A stretch of 64,000 nt of DNA from Nephrocerus scutellatus (GCA_947095585.1 OX352765.1:20428254-20492253); one strand, 5' to 3'. Positions 48,001 to 60,067 are shown, counted from the stretch's first letter. Program-made: numbers and translations. The notes: generated by a model from the sequence alone, not told the origin.

Positions 48001-51000
48001 CGCCTATGTATGTTCCATGCTGTTATCGGCTGCTTCGTTGGACTAATGAAAGTATTTTCAAGTCGTATCCACTTCTTTTTACGCCCGGCATATTAATAAT
48101 AATAATTTATATTCGGCGCGGCAGACCGTTGCGGTCCAAGGCCTAGCTTGTCGCGACCATATTTTTGGACACAAATGGACAAATTACAATTTAAGGCCGG
48201 ATCCGAACGGCGAATTGAGAAGCTTTCCGTGACAAGTTAATACTCTCGGAACGTTTGTCACCCATTCGCGAGAGGTGGGACACCGTGAAAACTACTTTTT
48301 GGTGTTACTGGTATTTGAACCACGAACCTCCTGCTTAGAAAGTCATGTTCTTATCCACTGAGCCACGGCGCCCACAGAGTCATGCAATGCTTTAAAATAT
48401 TTTCGTTGTAATTGTTTTGACTTGTCTGAAGATAATTGGTATAAAATCCGTTCAAAGCGACGTTTTTGATCAAGGTGCATATTAGCATTTATGCGTCGTA
48501 GGTCAAGAAATTTTATTACAATCATTTGCTCACAATCACTCACCCCTTCCAACATTTCTTTCAATTTCCACATCATACTTCAAACGAAAATTTCTCTGAA
48601 ATAATCAAATGCAATTGAAAATTAGCAACAATTGAAACCAATTTATTGTACTATCCGTAGTCTGTTTCGAATGAAAGGAAAATATCACCAGACCTTGCCA
48701 CGACTAGCGACAGACAACAGACAGAAGATAACCCACGGCTGGTTTATTATAGACCTCTAGAAGATGTATGGCGACATTTTTGCAACTTTTATACAGCGAT
48801 AACAAAGCGAGTGATAACGTCAAGAAAAACAAAAATTACGAAGGGAGAAGATAGAGAAAGAGAGAGTGAGAGAAGAAATGTAAGGTGGCGTGATCGGACG
48901 GAATTCGGTACATTCAGAAATTTTTCTCGATTGTTATCGTCTGCAATTGCAATCTTAATGACAGGCCGTGGTGTGTGGGTGGGTGTGTATGTGTGCACCT
49001 TATTGATTAAAGTTTTAAGTGTTGCCAGTTACTTCAAAAAATTATTCAATTAGTAGTATACCGACCAAGGGAGTAGCACTTCCATACTCTGCTCGCCACT
49101 ATCCACACCCAACGAAACCCAAAAACCGTCCTATTCGCGGTTGGTCTACCGTACGCTGTACGTAAGTATTTCGGATTCGGGTTCGGACTGGTATTGTATG
49201 ATATTCTATAAGAGGTAATCCTCTATATACTAATTAGCTATGTTCCTGACTCACTAAGTGGTTCTAAAACTGTGATGAAATTCAGTGGTCCGCAAATTTT
49301 AGCTGAAAATTGTCACAAACAAACACAAACCATTATTCGCGGGTAGTTTGATAAGTCAGTGACTTTTTATTTCTCAGCATAGTCTCCTTTAAGCTCGATA
49401 CATTTAGTCTGGCGTTTTCCAATTTTTTATCTTATCTTTCCATCCAAATGATAGGTGATAACCTCTTCGTTACACCTCTAACCGCCCAGCCATTTCTTCA
49501 GGTTTGGAAACAGGAAATAGTCGCAGGGGGTAACTCTGGAGAATATCAGGTAGCAGTTAGTAGCCTAATTTATGGATTTTTGTCATGGTGACTACACACG
49601 TGTGCACCCGTGGACTGTCTTGATGAAACAGCAGTTTTTTCTTCGCAAATGGGGTCGTTTTTGCTTTAAAACAATATCGAAACTGTCCAAAAGCTCTGAA
49701 TAATATTCGCCGGTGATCGTTTTACCCATTTCACGGTAATCGATGTGAATGATCGTAAATTAATGGATATCACCGGTGGTAGATGACAACAGGTCATCGA
49801 TATATATCAAGTAGAGCGTAGGCGACAAGAATGACCCTCGTGGCACGCCAGCATTGATCCCATGTGAAGCTGAAGAGGTTCCATTCAATACAACTTTTAT
49901 TTTACAGTTCCATAAATAATCCTCAATCCATGCAATAAGAGTAGTGTGTAAGTTGAGCGCACGAGTCAGCTGGGTGTCAACTAACAAATCGACCATGTGG
50001 CGATCAGCCGACGTTTTAGGAGCTGTATTTTAGATGTCTGAAAAAGACGAGGAGCCGACATGAGTGGGTAAGATACGAGATCATCACCTTATAGTAGCTA
50101 CGTACTGCATCAGTTCAAAGAATCCGCAATATCATCCGAATGCCTAGGTATAACATCGACCGGTTATAGATCCCCTCAGCACGCCAACAATTAAGGGATC
50201 ATTTATCGCAAGGAGTGGAAGCAATCAGTAGCCACTGCCCAGAATCATACACAAGAACATTGGAAGGTTGTGAAAAATGTTTTCACATCTGGAGCGGAAA
50301 GTATTGTTGGTAGAAGCCAGGCAATGCACAGCACGTGACTTACCGAAGATACCTGGAGGCGGATTGAAGAGCGTAAGCTACTCGTATTGTAGATACCCCA
50401 GCAGCAGCGAGGATCGAGCTAGAGTCCCTAGCAAAATGAGAGAAGTGCAGCGTAGTGTAAGACGTGGCAAACGTAATTATATTAGCAACCTGACCTCAGA
50501 AGCAGAGGAAGCAGCGAGCATAGGTGAGCGAGGTGATAGGTGGTCGCCACTCTAGCCAACATCCGGTGAAAGGCCTAGATGGTGACGTACTCGTTTCAGA
50601 TGGGGATGAGCTCAAGCGATGAAGGAGCATTTCTCTACGGTCCTTAACCGTGTATTCGCCAACTATATGCAATGCACTCAAATCAATCGGAGCTGCCGGA
50701 AGCAACGATTTCCCGAATTCGAACGATTTCCCGAATTCGCACCTCAACTCCCAGTAAAGATGAGATCGCTAACGCGATCAACGCACTAAAGAACAACAAG
50801 TCGGTAGGACTAGATGGTATACCTTCAGATCTTCTGCGTGCCGCTCCAACGACATCAGCAGAGCTTTTATATCCTCTTGTAGAGAGAGCTTGGGAGGCAG
50901 AAAGTTCCCTAAAAAAGGTAGTCTATGGAGTGCGAAAACTGGAGAGGCATTTGCGTTCTTCCTGCAGTTGCAAAGGTAATAGCCAAAGTAGTATTTAAGA

Positions 51001-54000
51001 GAATTAAGGAACATCTGGAAGATACACTCGATGCCGAACAAGCTGGTTTCCGCATCCGGTCACCACTGCACCTGCCGTTCATCGATTTTGAGAAGGCGCA
51101 GGAGAGGTATACCCGATAAACTAATAGCTATTATTAAAGCAACCTATGATGGCTCTAAATGTCATGTGGTGCATAGAGGAAAGCTGTCAGAGGATGATCT
51201 CGACGCAAGTGGGGCACGACAAGGTTGCATTCTATCGCCGATACTTTTTTGTTAGTGATTAGCGATGTGCTTCGCGCAACTTTATCTACTAGAAACGGAG
51301 GAATTCGTTTGGTTCTTACATCTCAACTCAAACAGCTGGACTACGCTGAATGTTTGTTTAGTCTCACACAAGATTATGGAGCTGCACCAAATGACATAAA
51401 ATGCGAAAAGGGAGGCAAATGTTCCGGGTTTGAAGATTAACAATGCCAAAACCAAAATCATCAACCACGGCACTAACTAAGCAACTCAAGTTAACATTGC
51501 TGGACAACCGGTAGAGAGAGTAAAGAGATTTCAATATCTTGAAAGTATTGTCTCGACTGAAGCCGGAGCCGAGCAGGATATTGTCAACCAAATTCGCAAG
51601 GCAAAGTCTGCGTTTGGAATGATGCCCATGATACGGCGAAGCAATGCGATCAGCTTAAACACCAAGCTCCGACTGTTCCGTTCAATTATTGAATCTGTGC
51701 TGTTGTATGGGTGCAGTTCTTGGAAGGTGACCGCTTCTATCACAAAAAGATTACAAACGTTCGTAAATTGGTACCTAAAGGACATCTTAAGGGTTTTCTG
51801 GCCTAACCGTATCTCTAACGAACATCTTTACCAGAGAACGGGTCAGGAACCAATAGGCACAACGATTCAACGACGGAAGTGGTAGTGGATTGGTCATACA
51901 CTGCGAAAAGGCGACTGTTCCATAGCAAACCACGCAACGCAATGGTATCCGTTATCTTAGGATGGTAGAAGAACGAGTCGTCCGAGAAATACATGGCGCA
52001 GAACAGTTGAGGAGGAGACACGGCAATTGGGAAAGAGTTGGAGAGAGCTGAAGCTCATTGCCAGGAACCGCACGCGATGGCGCCCAGGCCCAGGACCCAC
52101 AAGGGGATATAGGACAAAAAGAAGAAGAATACGAATCTTATTTGTAAGACAATCATGCCATACTCTATCAAGCCTTTGAAATATCCATGGATACAACGCT
52201 TAAACTATATTTTCAATGCTTCCATATCATCAGCCAGCTCGTTAGTTTGAAATTAACGATAGAGTCCATTACCTTCTATAAAACTGGCAAGAAAGCAATA
52301 GGGCGGTAGAAGGAGGTGCAGATTTATCATCTTTTTCGGAACGGGTTGAATAGTAGCCATTTTCCAAATTGACGGTAAAACACCAGTCTTTATTGAGAGA
52401 TGAAACCATTTGCTAAGCGGTTTCGCCAGAGTATCATGATATTTTTTCAATATTAATGGCGCTCGGGTCCAGTAGCTTTGTTGGGGTCAAGTTCTTTAAG
52501 AATCTTTTTAACAACTCGTGGTCGGAAATTTTAGACATACCTGGGCCTACATTCGAAAGAATTGGTGTACATTGGTTAGACAATGGAAGGGTAGACGCAC
52601 AAGCAAAATGCGAAGCTAAGAGATTAACTTCTAAATACCAGTTTTATAAAAAATACCATTATGAAATAACGAAGGAACAGAAGAAGTCTTGTCCACAAAG
52701 TTTCTTTTAACCAGGGCAGCAAACGACCAAAAGCTTCGACTGGTTGATTCTGAATCTAAGATTTTTTGCAAGCTATCCCGAATCTTGAGGTAATTTATTA
52801 TCTTGGTCCTGTTTATTAAAGACTATAGCATTCGCTCATTAATCATTAAAAAGGTTTTAGGTTTGAACATTTTGTGTTTCTTTTTCTGAAATTCACCCAT
52901 AAACTTTAGTTATGGTACAGACATTTCCTGTAATTATTACAAGTACATATTTTTACCTTGAAGTCAAAAAAAAAGTTAATTTTTTCTCTTTTTTCTTTAT
53001 TTGCTTCCCGCCTACAGACAATCTGCAAAGCGGCACGATTCTCAACTGACGAAGAAGCGATTCTCGAACGTGAACAATGCGATTACAACCAGAGAATCAC
53101 CTACCAGACAGCACGTTCCGGCCAGGCCAAACGTCGTGTTCGTGTGTATGCCGATGGCATATACGATTTGTTCCATCAAGGTCATGCCAGGCAGCTAATG
53201 CAGGTGAGTCGTAACGTGGAACTTGTGAGGCACCACTGCTTATCTTAATCCTATTCTCGCTCTTTTTCAAAAGGCTAAGAATATTTTCCCAAACGTCTAC
53301 TTAATTGTTGGCGTCTGCAGTGATAAGTTGACCCACAGTAAAAAGGGTCGCACTGTGATGAATGATGAGGAACGCTATGAAGGTGTTCGTCACTGTCGCT
53401 ACGTAGATGAAGTAAGTGAGCATTTGATACAATCATTGGACAGCCAACTATCAACGAATTTCATTTCTTTCCAGATTGTTCGGGATGCACCATGGACATT
53501 ATGTGATGAATTCATTGCCGCTAACAAAATTGACTTTGTTGCTCACGATGACATTCCATACACAGGCGATGACACTGATGATATCTACGCCCCATTGAAA
53601 GCCAGAGGAATGTTTGTTGCTACTGAGCGAACCGAAGGTGAGTTGGAAATTTTCGCTGTTTCATTCTTATCAGTATGAGGCTTTGCACTTCTTTCTGCTT
53701 ATCAATTTCCGGGTTGCGGGTCTCGGTTAAAACAATTTATTTTTGTTATCTTTCTTGTTGTGATTAACAAAATGAAGCTATGCTTATTAAAAGTGGGAAA
53801 GTGAGAGAAAAAATGAGAGATTTTCAAAAAAAAAGAGACAGATGAAGAGAAAGAAGGAGAGGTGATCTGGAGATCAGTTAGGTGGATTGGTTTTTATTAA
53901 AGAAAGGCCACATAGCTCTCGACGTGGCATTTAGGAAAGTTGCATCACTTCCCATGTTGTTTATGACTATGTTAATAGATAGGCAGTAGTTAAGGAGTAA

Positions 54001-57000
54001 CTCACCTCTTGTGTTTGTGTCGGTGCTTCCCCAGGCTACGTGGTCTGCGTTTGCGTTGCATCCGATCACAAATTTTTGGTTGTGAGCTAGGCAGTACTAA
54101 AGGAAGCTATATGTTGTTTCTGGTGGCGATTCTTCATCGTCTCCTGGGAAATAGGCAGCGGCAAAGTTGATGATGCGGTAATGTCTCTGGAAATAGATTT
54201 ATATTATATTGGTGGCGACATAGGATAGCTGTCCTTGGCCTCTCGTCACCTTTTCTATAGATCAACTTATCTATTTTATTGGGGATACCCTGGATTCTAC
54301 CCTTGTTGGTCCATGGCTCCTGAAAAAGAGCAATGTCCCAGTTGTGAGCCACAAAGAGGTGGCAAAGGTTGGCAGTAGCTGCTCGGACCTATGAAGGTTT
54401 ATCTGCACGCAATTCAACATATTGTTGGCATGTGGGACTGTTCGGTCTAACATTCAGTCCCTGTTTAGTTGGAATTGCGGCTGGCTTGATAGGTCTTGCT
54501 GTTGCTAGGCCGTGTTTTTTTTTTTTGATATTTTGGCCTCTAGTGGTTTACCTGTGTTCCGATTGGCCGGGCTTCGATATTTGGGTCTTAGGCTGAACCC
54601 TGTTACCGCAGGTTTTTGGGCAATGGACTGGCTTAGCAGCCGGGTTTGTCTGTCCTGTTTTTGACGTATTATTGTCGGGTCTGATTCCCGCTGAATCTTT
54701 TTTGGTTTTCTCGTCTTTCTTCAGACGGAAAAAGACCGACCCGAAGAGCCAATTGACCCTGTAGTTGGAGCCCTTTAAGTTCTCCGCTATCTTTGGCGAC
54801 GCTGAAACAGTCAGTTGAAGAAAGTCATTTTCTCCTTCTTTACGCGAGAGAATCTTCCATTCTGCGTTTCTGAGCTCCTTATTTTGGACTACCAGGCGCC
54901 TGCTTATCTTACGATATACGGAGAAGATTTGGTTGTCCTTCCCGACGATTTTAACCGACCGACCTCGTTTGACAGTCGTCTTAGTTCTGTTTCTAATTTT
55001 TGTCAGGCACTGTGCTAATGCCTCGTCATGAGTGAGCCCCTTTTGCTTTAGGATAGCGAGCCTTTTCCAAACTGCTCCGCTTAGGTGTTGGTGATGTCTT
55101 AATAGAATTAGAGCAAACAAGAAGAGAAAACCCAGAAACTCTCCAGAAACTATCTCGCCAATCCCTTCTCGACCTCCGAAAGAAGCGGCTGTGTCTATAC
55201 TGCCTGCTTCTAACTCAAGGAAACCAAAAAGTTACCACCACAAATAATGGTAGATAAGATTCTGGATTACGATAAATGTTATAAAGAAATTAAAGCAATT
55301 ATATCAGAAAAACATTTTAATACCAAATTATTAATTTTCACACAACCATAGACACGAAGTGACTGTTTTTTACGCTATAACCTACCCTCGAACCTAGACA
55401 TTATCCACAGTAGTGTGTTAATAGAGAAAATACTTTTGTTATTTACTGCTTTTCAGCTCTTTATATTCATCTTCGCGTGCCCGCGTTCTATGAGATGTTC
55501 AGTCGCTAGCTTACATGCGCCATCGAACCAGTCGTTCCGATCTCTACGACTACTGCCTAAGATAGAGTCAGCAGTTCTAATGACAGTATTCTTAAGGCGT
55601 GTCCATTTCTCTTCTACGACCGGCATCTCTGCCCCAGGACTTACTCTCCCTGCATTTAGGGCGATTCCTATCGCTTGGACGTAGTTGTTTATGGTCTCTT
55701 TGTTGCGAAGGGCAGCCCTGTTGACTCGAATCTGATTCGCGGATGCAGTCTTCCGTGATGATGCAATCCGCGCTCGGAGCACCATACCAACAAGTAAATG
55801 ATCCGAGTTGACTTTGGCACCTCGGTAAGTTCGTACCGTCATTAGGTTCGGGTTGTGGCGGCGGTCTATCAACACGTGGTCTATCTGGTTGCGAGTGGCT
55901 CCATCAGGTGGCTTTCTGGATATTTTTACGCGCAAACCTTGTACACGCAACGACCAAATTATTGCTTGCTGCCATCTCTATGACTAGTTGTCCTTTGTCA
56001 GTAGTGTTCTTGCGTAAACTATGTGTGCCAATGTACTGCCTGAATACTGGCTCCCTACCTATTTTAGCATTCATATGGCCCAGAATGATTTTTACATCAT
56101 ACTGACGGCAGGCATGGAGTTCCCGTTCGACTGATTCAAAGAATTCTTCTTTTTCATCATCATCCTCTGTAGGGGCGTGAACGTTTATGGGGCTTATGTT
56201 TTTAAATTTGCCCCGCACGCGAAGGGTGCATAGCCGTTCATTTATTCATCTCCTGGATTGCTGTTATGTCAGGCTTATATTTAGACAGGGTATCGGCCAG
56301 CTGCTGTGCAGCTCGAGCTCCATACATGTATATTTAGCAGTTTTTATTGCCGTGGTCGTCGTCGTTCATCAGTGTATCCTAGGTTCCGTAATAATAATTT
56401 TTTACCGGCGAGGTTTTTGGCCTCGCCACCACCTTACGATACGATAAAATCTTAGGATAATTTCTATCTCTTTCTGTTACAATAAAAATTCAATTTTAAT
56501 TAAAAATGCTCTCTTTCTATTTTATCTGTATAGGTGTCTCAACGTCCGACATTGTCGCACGCATTGTAAAAGATTACGATCTGTATGTTCGGCGAAATCT
56601 TGCACGAGGCTATTCAGCTAAAGATCTGAATGTATCATTCCTGTCTGAGAAGAAATTCCGATTACAAAATAAAATGGATGAGCTGAAAACGCGTGGTCGT
56701 CGTGTCATGACCGAGGTCAAAGGTGACATTATAACCAAATGGGAGGAGAAATCGCGCGAATTCATTGATGCTTTTCTGCTGCTGTTCGGGCGCGAGCGTC
56801 TCAATCATCTGTGGAACGAGTCAAAAGGTAAACTGATACAAGCGTTCAGTCCACCGGGAAGTCCTAGCGGTTCAGTGAACGGTGACTCTGACGAATACGA
56901 GGATTACGATGAAGATGACGCTATTCCAGAAGTTAGTCTCATTGTGAAAACATCCAAAGCTAGACACTCATACCATAGTAGCCAACAACAAGCAGTAGCG

Positions 57001-57141
57001 ACTAGTCAGCCGGAGGAATTAGTCGTCGAGTCTAGTAGTCGTCAGAAAGAGAATGGCAAGGAGTACCACCATCAACGTCACCATCGCCATCACAATGCCG
57101 ACGAAGAAGACGTAGAATATGCGGAAAGACGAAGCAATTAG
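42064..57141 (+). CDS. Pcyt1: CTP:phosphocholine cytidylyltransferase (CCT), 5 coding exons
   Basis: Predicted 550-aa enzyme that makes CDP-choline from CTP and phosphocholine, the regulated step of the Kennedy pathway, at nuclear and ER membranes. Exons: 42064-42621, 53018-53203, 53274-53411, 53475-53637, 56534-57141; all GT-AG and in phase. N-terminus (1-186) is low-complexity Ser/Thr/Ala, as in insect CCTs. The catalytic domain (about 224-360) has FHQGHA with the HxGH motif (239-242), RYVDE (290-294) and RTEGVSTSDI (346-355). The amphipathic membrane-sensing helix (M domain, about 384-450) includes [19 protein letters not shown]; after it come a Ser-Pro phosphorylation-type region (SPPGSPSGS) and an acidic/His-rich tail. 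Introns of 10.4 kb and 2.9 kb carry transposon debris. An AATAAA is at 57272-57277. Drosophila has two tandem CCT genes; only one is visible here. Confidence 0.95.
42934..43030 (-). mobile_element. SINE tail fragment
   Basis: ATTAATAATAACAATAATAT then CAGACCATCACGGTCCAAGG and CTAGCTTCTCGCGACCATTT match the 3' portion of the SINE at 48091-48190. Confidence 0.75.
43200..43280 (-). mobile_element. Short RTE-type LINE endonuclease fragment
   Basis: GATATTTTTACGCGCAAACC and TTGTACTCGCAACGACCAAT are nearly identical to 55918-55960 in the larger RTE fragment. Confidence 0.75.
43525..43812 (+). repeat. Dispersed repeat family, longest copy
   Basis: Order of blocks: AGCGCTGCACACAGCAAATA, ATGATGCCGCTATATGGCAT, CCCCAGGGCCCGATCA, ATACACATGTGTG, AATCGGGCTTTGGAAAGTGG, a GGCAGACAGACAGA run, and AGTTAATATAGAAAATTAAA at the right end. 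Noncoding. Confidence 0.65.
43815..44112 (-). mobile_element. mariner-type transposase fragment
   Basis: Minus-strand frames give [20 protein letters not shown] (second Asp box) and [13 protein letters not shown] (third Asp region) with frameshifts, typical of mariner transposases. It abuts a different Tc1/mariner fragment. Confidence 0.65.
44129..44470 (-). mobile_element. Tc1/mariner (mariner-like) transposase fragment, second family
   Basis: The minus strand encodes [30 protein letters not shown] (HxDxA(P)xH-like second Asp) and [17 protein letters not shown] with [10 protein letters not shown] (third Asp). One frameshift separates the parts. Confidence 0.75.
45337..46013 (-). mobile_element. 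Solo LTR of a Ty3/Gypsy-like retrotransposon
   Basis: 677 bp bounded by TGTTACGAAA (45337-45346) and its perfect inverse TTTCGTAACA (46004-46013), i.e. TG...CA ends. It is flanked by the 4-bp direct repeat ATAT (45333-45336 and 46014-46017). On the minus strand AATAAA-type motifs lie near the expected R/U5 end, so minus orientation is likelier. No internal retroelement coding sequence is present. Confidence 0.85.
46011..46083. repeat. Long hairpin, 32-bp arms and 9-nt loop
   Basis: Left arm 46011-46042 and right arm 46052-46083 are inverted with 31 of 32 positions matching; each arm contains AGCTTCATTAAAGTAAAT (left) or its inverse. The left arm overlaps the last three bases of the solo LTR. 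Confidence 0.9.
46090..47555. other. Cytidylyltransferase intron 2 segment, nothing recognised
   Basis: AT-rich. No gene, array or named repeat is seen; frames of 71 aa or less appear to be chance. Confidence 0.45.
47560..47950 (-). mobile_element. RTE-type LINE 3' fragment
   Basis: In reverse it matches 58560-58960: GAGTCTCCAGAATCGTCCTT, CTCATATACGGGCCAAAAAT, AAGACTTTTCTTTCGAAAGC and GCTAAGCATCCAAGTCTCGG. Confidence 0.8.
48091..48373 (-). mobile_element. tRNA-Arg-like SINE, most complete copy
   Basis: The minus strand starts GGGCGCCGTGGCTCAGTGGA (A box TGGCTCAGTGG), has an anticodon-arm-like ACTTTCTAAGC and the B-box region GGTTCGTGGTTCAAATACC. A unique body follows (CTCTCGCGAATGGGTGACAA, CAATTCGCCGTTCGGATCCG), then a core hairpin GACCGCAACGGTC and an AT-rich ATTATTATTAAT tail. 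About 283 bp. Pol III promoter boxes plus a simple tail define it as a SINE. Confidence 0.85.
48374..49329. other. Cytidylyltransferase intron 2 segment, nothing recognised
   Basis: No gene or repeat recognised. A purine-rich GAGAAAGAGAGAGTGAGAGA run is at 48851-48875. Confidence 0.45.
49330..49770 (-). mobile_element. mariner-type transposase C-terminal fragment
   Basis: Minus-strand frames give [15 protein letters not shown] (second Asp), then KKWLGG-like and [11 protein letters not shown] at the end, the standard C-terminus of one mariner subfamily. GGGTAGTTTGATAAGTCAGT at 49342 may be its terminus. Many stops. Confidence 0.75.
49771..50020 (-). mobile_element. LINE reverse-transcriptase fragment
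   Basis: Frame with [56 protein letters not shown] and DDLL: palm motif B and following. Similar to the LINE at 19664-20860. Confidence 0.75.
50270..52130 (+). mobile_element. RTE/BovB-like LINE remnant (long, decayed)
   Basis: In order: [50 protein letters not shown], a deletion, [47 protein letters not shown], and a C-terminal [20 protein letters not shown]. This covers fingers to C-terminus, but the YxDD region is lost and stops and frameshifts break it. It is a different family from the 58-kb element and closest to the one at 60890-61970. Confidence 0.8.
52131..52490 (-). mobile_element. LINE reverse-transcriptase fragment (Jockey/R1-like)
   Basis: The minus strand encodes [33 protein letters not shown] and [13 protein letters not shown], the fingers and palm motif A of a non-LTR reverse transcriptase, with frame breaks. 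Confidence 0.75.
53880..55130 (-). mobile_element. LINE fragment: gag-like ORF1 and endonuclease (LOA/R1/Jockey group)
   Basis: 54548-55120 is an open 190-codon frame rich in Lys/Arg ([35 protein letters not shown]), resembling ORF1 of the I/LOA group. Downstream on the same strand come [31 protein letters not shown] and [23 protein letters not shown], the start of an apurinic-type endonuclease. The reverse transcriptase is absent. It lies in cytidylyltransferase intron 5-side (53638-56533), antisense to the host. Confidence 0.8.
55453..56330 (-). mobile_element. RTE-type LINE endonuclease fragment
   Basis: The minus strand encodes [40 protein letters not shown], then after a frameshift [20 protein letters not shown] and [18 protein letters not shown] (endonuclease SDH motif). 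The 5' edge (GGATTGCTGTTATGTCAGGC ... GAGCTGCACAGCAGCTGG inverse) matches the starts at 57670 and 11900. The catalytic Asn-Ala-Lys is intact, but reverse transcriptase is absent. Confidence 0.88.
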
Positions 57142-57654
57142 TGGGTGTTGCGAGCAAATACAAACACTTGCACACACACACGTTTTCTCACGTTTAGAAT
57201 TATTGTAGTTAGCGATTATTTATTGCTTAAGAATGATGGTCTTGGATCTGATTGATTGAAAAAAAAGAAGAAATAAACTTAAATTATTATATCTCTTGTC
57301 TGAAACGAACTTAAGCAAGAACAAAAAACACATACATCGCTATAAATAATACACATATATATATTTATATGTTTGAATATTTAATATATTTGCGTTTAGG
57401 TAATAACAACTTATGTAACTCTCTACTTTTGACTTTTATTGTATTTGCAAATTATACCTCAATTGTTGATTGTATTGTATTGTTGCCTTTTTGCCGCTAA
57501 AACTGAGCAAGCGATATCGATTTACTGTTGCAAAAATAAACAAAAAATATTACCTAATAATAATTCCAACATAAAAATCAAATACGGAAAGAACAATTGA
57601 TGTTATTGGTGTTTTTTTTTTAATTTAATAATCAGATCTTTTAATTTTTGAAAC
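57142..57654 (+). other. Cytidylyltransferase 3' UTR and flank
   Basis: Noncoding AT-rich sequence with AATAAA at 57272-57277 and a second AATAAA near 57533-57540; the first is the likelier poly(A) signal. Confidence 0.55.
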
Positions 57655-58995
57655 AAAATCGTACTCGAAGAAGAATTTTCTCATGGAACGTACGCTCACT
57701 GTATAGAACGTGAGCTGCACAGCAGCTAGCCTATATACTTGACATAACTCCATAATTCAATAGATGCGGTGGCCAGGGAATGGTGTCTTACAAAAATCAG
57801 CATATGACATACATATCATGTGGGGTTTCAAGTCAGCAAGCAAAATAATGAAACCCACTGCTGTCGGCTTTAAAGCGACAAATGAACGGCTATGCACCCT
57901 TCGTGTGGGGGACAGATTTAAAAACATAATCCTCATAAACGTTCATGCACCTACTGACGATTCCCCAGATGATGAAAAAGAAGAATTCTTTGAACCAGTC
58001 GAACGGGAACTCCATGCCTGCCTGCCCTCAGTATGATGTAAAAATCATTCTGGGGGATATGGAATGTTAAATAGGTAGGGAGCCAGTATTCCGGCAGTAC
58101 ATTGGCACCAGATGGGATCCCAGCGGGACTGATAAAAATAAGAGGCCCCACATTACACCAAGCAATTCATGAAACAATTCTCTATAAGTCCATTCAGATA
58201 CTGGCTTACGCAGACGATATTAACACCGTTGGTAAAAACCCAAGAGCTGTACAAGAAGCTTTCATCCAGATCGAGCAGGCGGCACGAAATCTGGGGTTGC
58301 ACATAAATGAGAGCGAAGCAAAGTACATGGTGGCCACGTATGCAAGTAGAAGATCCAACATTGGTCCCTCAATTCAAATAGTGGAGCGCGAACTTGAAGT
58401 AGTGCAATCCTTTAACTATCTCGGATTGCAGCCGATAACAGCATGGAACCAGAAATACGCGCACGGTTGCTTAAAGCCAACAAAGCCTACTATAGTCTGT
58501 CAAGATTCTTCATATCCAAGAACTTAACCATAACATCCAAGCTGCTGGTATATAAGATAATGGTCATACCAGTACTTACATATGGATCCGAGAGTTGGGT
58601 GCTTAGCAAAAAGCAATCTGACCTCTTAGCCGCGTTCGAGAGAAAAGTCTTACGGAGAATTGTTGGCCCAGATGTGAGGAAGGACGATTCCGGAGACTCT
58701 ATAATGATGAGATCTACGAGCGTTACCGCGATGTCGACATGGTGAAGAGAATTAAGCTCTGGTGAGCAGGACGCCTAGCTCGCATGAGCGAAGATGATCC
58801 TGCTCGGAATGTCCTTTGGGGTAGGATTTATAGAACACGAGGCCGGCCAAGCCTACGCTGTAAGGATGGTGTAGACCAGGACGCCCAAAGTTTAGGGATG
58901 CCAAACTGGTTGACATCAGCTCGAAATCGGGACCGGTGTAGAGATTTTTTGCGGGAGGCCAGGACCGGACCCCGGTTGTGAAGAAAAATATGATG
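57655..58995 (+). mobile_element. RTE-type LINE, internally deleted
   Basis: Contains the element's 5' start (TTTTCTCATGGAACGTAC), an endonuclease part (IILINVHAPTDDSPDDEKEE) up to [16 protein letters not shown] sequence at about 58100, then abruptly APDGIPAGLIKIRGPTLHQA and KSIQILAYADDINTVGKNPR (reverse-transcriptase YADD box), and the C-terminal domain ([45 protein letters not shown], then GRPSLRCKDGVDQDA). The central endonuclease and reverse-transcriptase fingers are deleted. It lies between convergent host genes. Confidence 0.88.
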
Positions 58996-59567
58996 ATCAT
59001 GACTTGTGCCTCTACTAAGTCTTACTATATAGTAAAGATTCCTCTTTAGCCGTACAACTCGAATGTGGAGTGTTTTATGCAACTCGATCTATACGATCCG
59101 CAGGCATTAACATCACGAATCAAAAAAAAACTCCTCTTCCAGTTTCCTATGGTTTCCGGAACAAGTGAGACAAGTAAATAGGCACGAAGTCTTCGAAGCA
59201 AAGTTTGAAAAAACTTTTCACAAATATTGCTATGCAGAGGACGGTTCTTGTAAGAGGCAGCAGCTAAGAATTGCTTTGGTTGCTTTGCTTTAGGTTGGCA
59301 AAAAATCGTTAAGAATAAAAAGACCGATTGAATTATTTTTTTTTATTTCTTGTAATGTAATACTAGGTAAATCTACATTTATCTTAACATTATCGTGTTC
59401 TAGTGAATAACTTTAACATTTTATAAACTACGCATACGTCAATGGGTGGGGCAATTACTTAAAAAATTCAGCTAATAAACTTAAAATTAATTTACAATTA
59501 AATAAATAAATATTTTACAAAAGAATGAATGATTATCCCGATTGACTAAGCTCAGGGATTCCACCCT

Positions 59568-60067
59568 CTACCCTTGACGATGATTTAGTGGATATTGTAC
59601 TTCTTTCAGAAATGTTGTTGGCCCCTTGTTGAGCTCCCGTTCAGCTTGTTTATTACCAGACGTATAGTGCGTCTCATAGGTGGTATATGGGTCGTTTCTA
59701 TCCCAGTGATGTTGTTGTGCACCATAAGTGGGATAACTTGCTGTTGATCCATGAATATGTAAATGAATTTCTTTGTTTATCGGTGTTGCTGGTGCACCAG
59801 ATATCCAAGGTTCATGCCGTGCAACCGGTGCTGCACTCCATCCATTGTAATTCGAATGGTGTGGTGACGGTTCATATGAATGTTTGAAAGATAACAGTTT
59901 TACCAGCAGCCCGGCACTATTGATGAATAGTAACAATTTCAGTAGGAAAATCGTCTTTATAGCCAAAGCGACAAGCAAAGTGATCATAGCTGTGATTATG
60001 CCAAATTTGAAAGCAATCGGAATTAAAGCCATTTGCAAGCGTCGAATCTTGCCGAATGTTCGTCCTT
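59568..60067 (-). CDS. Osiris-like (DUF1676) membrane protein, terminal exon
   Basis: An exon of 500 nt after acceptor CTACACAG, ending in TAG at 59568-59570. It reads (..)GRTFGKIRRLQMALIPIAFK, then a long hydrophobic stretch (FGIITAMITLLVALAIKTIF and LLKLLLFINSAGLLVKLLSF), then a His/Tyr/Pro-rich tail (SYEPSPHHSNYNGWS, HIHGSTASYPTYGAQQHH). A basic KxxRLQ patch followed by a hydrophobic segment and a Tyr-rich tail is the layout of Osiris proteins, insect-specific secretory/endosomal membrane proteins of cuticle-forming epithelia. The exon starts in phase needing one base from upstream. Upstream exons (signal peptide, paired Cys) are not securely found in the window. A TTTATT at 59342-59347 would serve as poly(A) signal. 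Confidence 0.55.
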
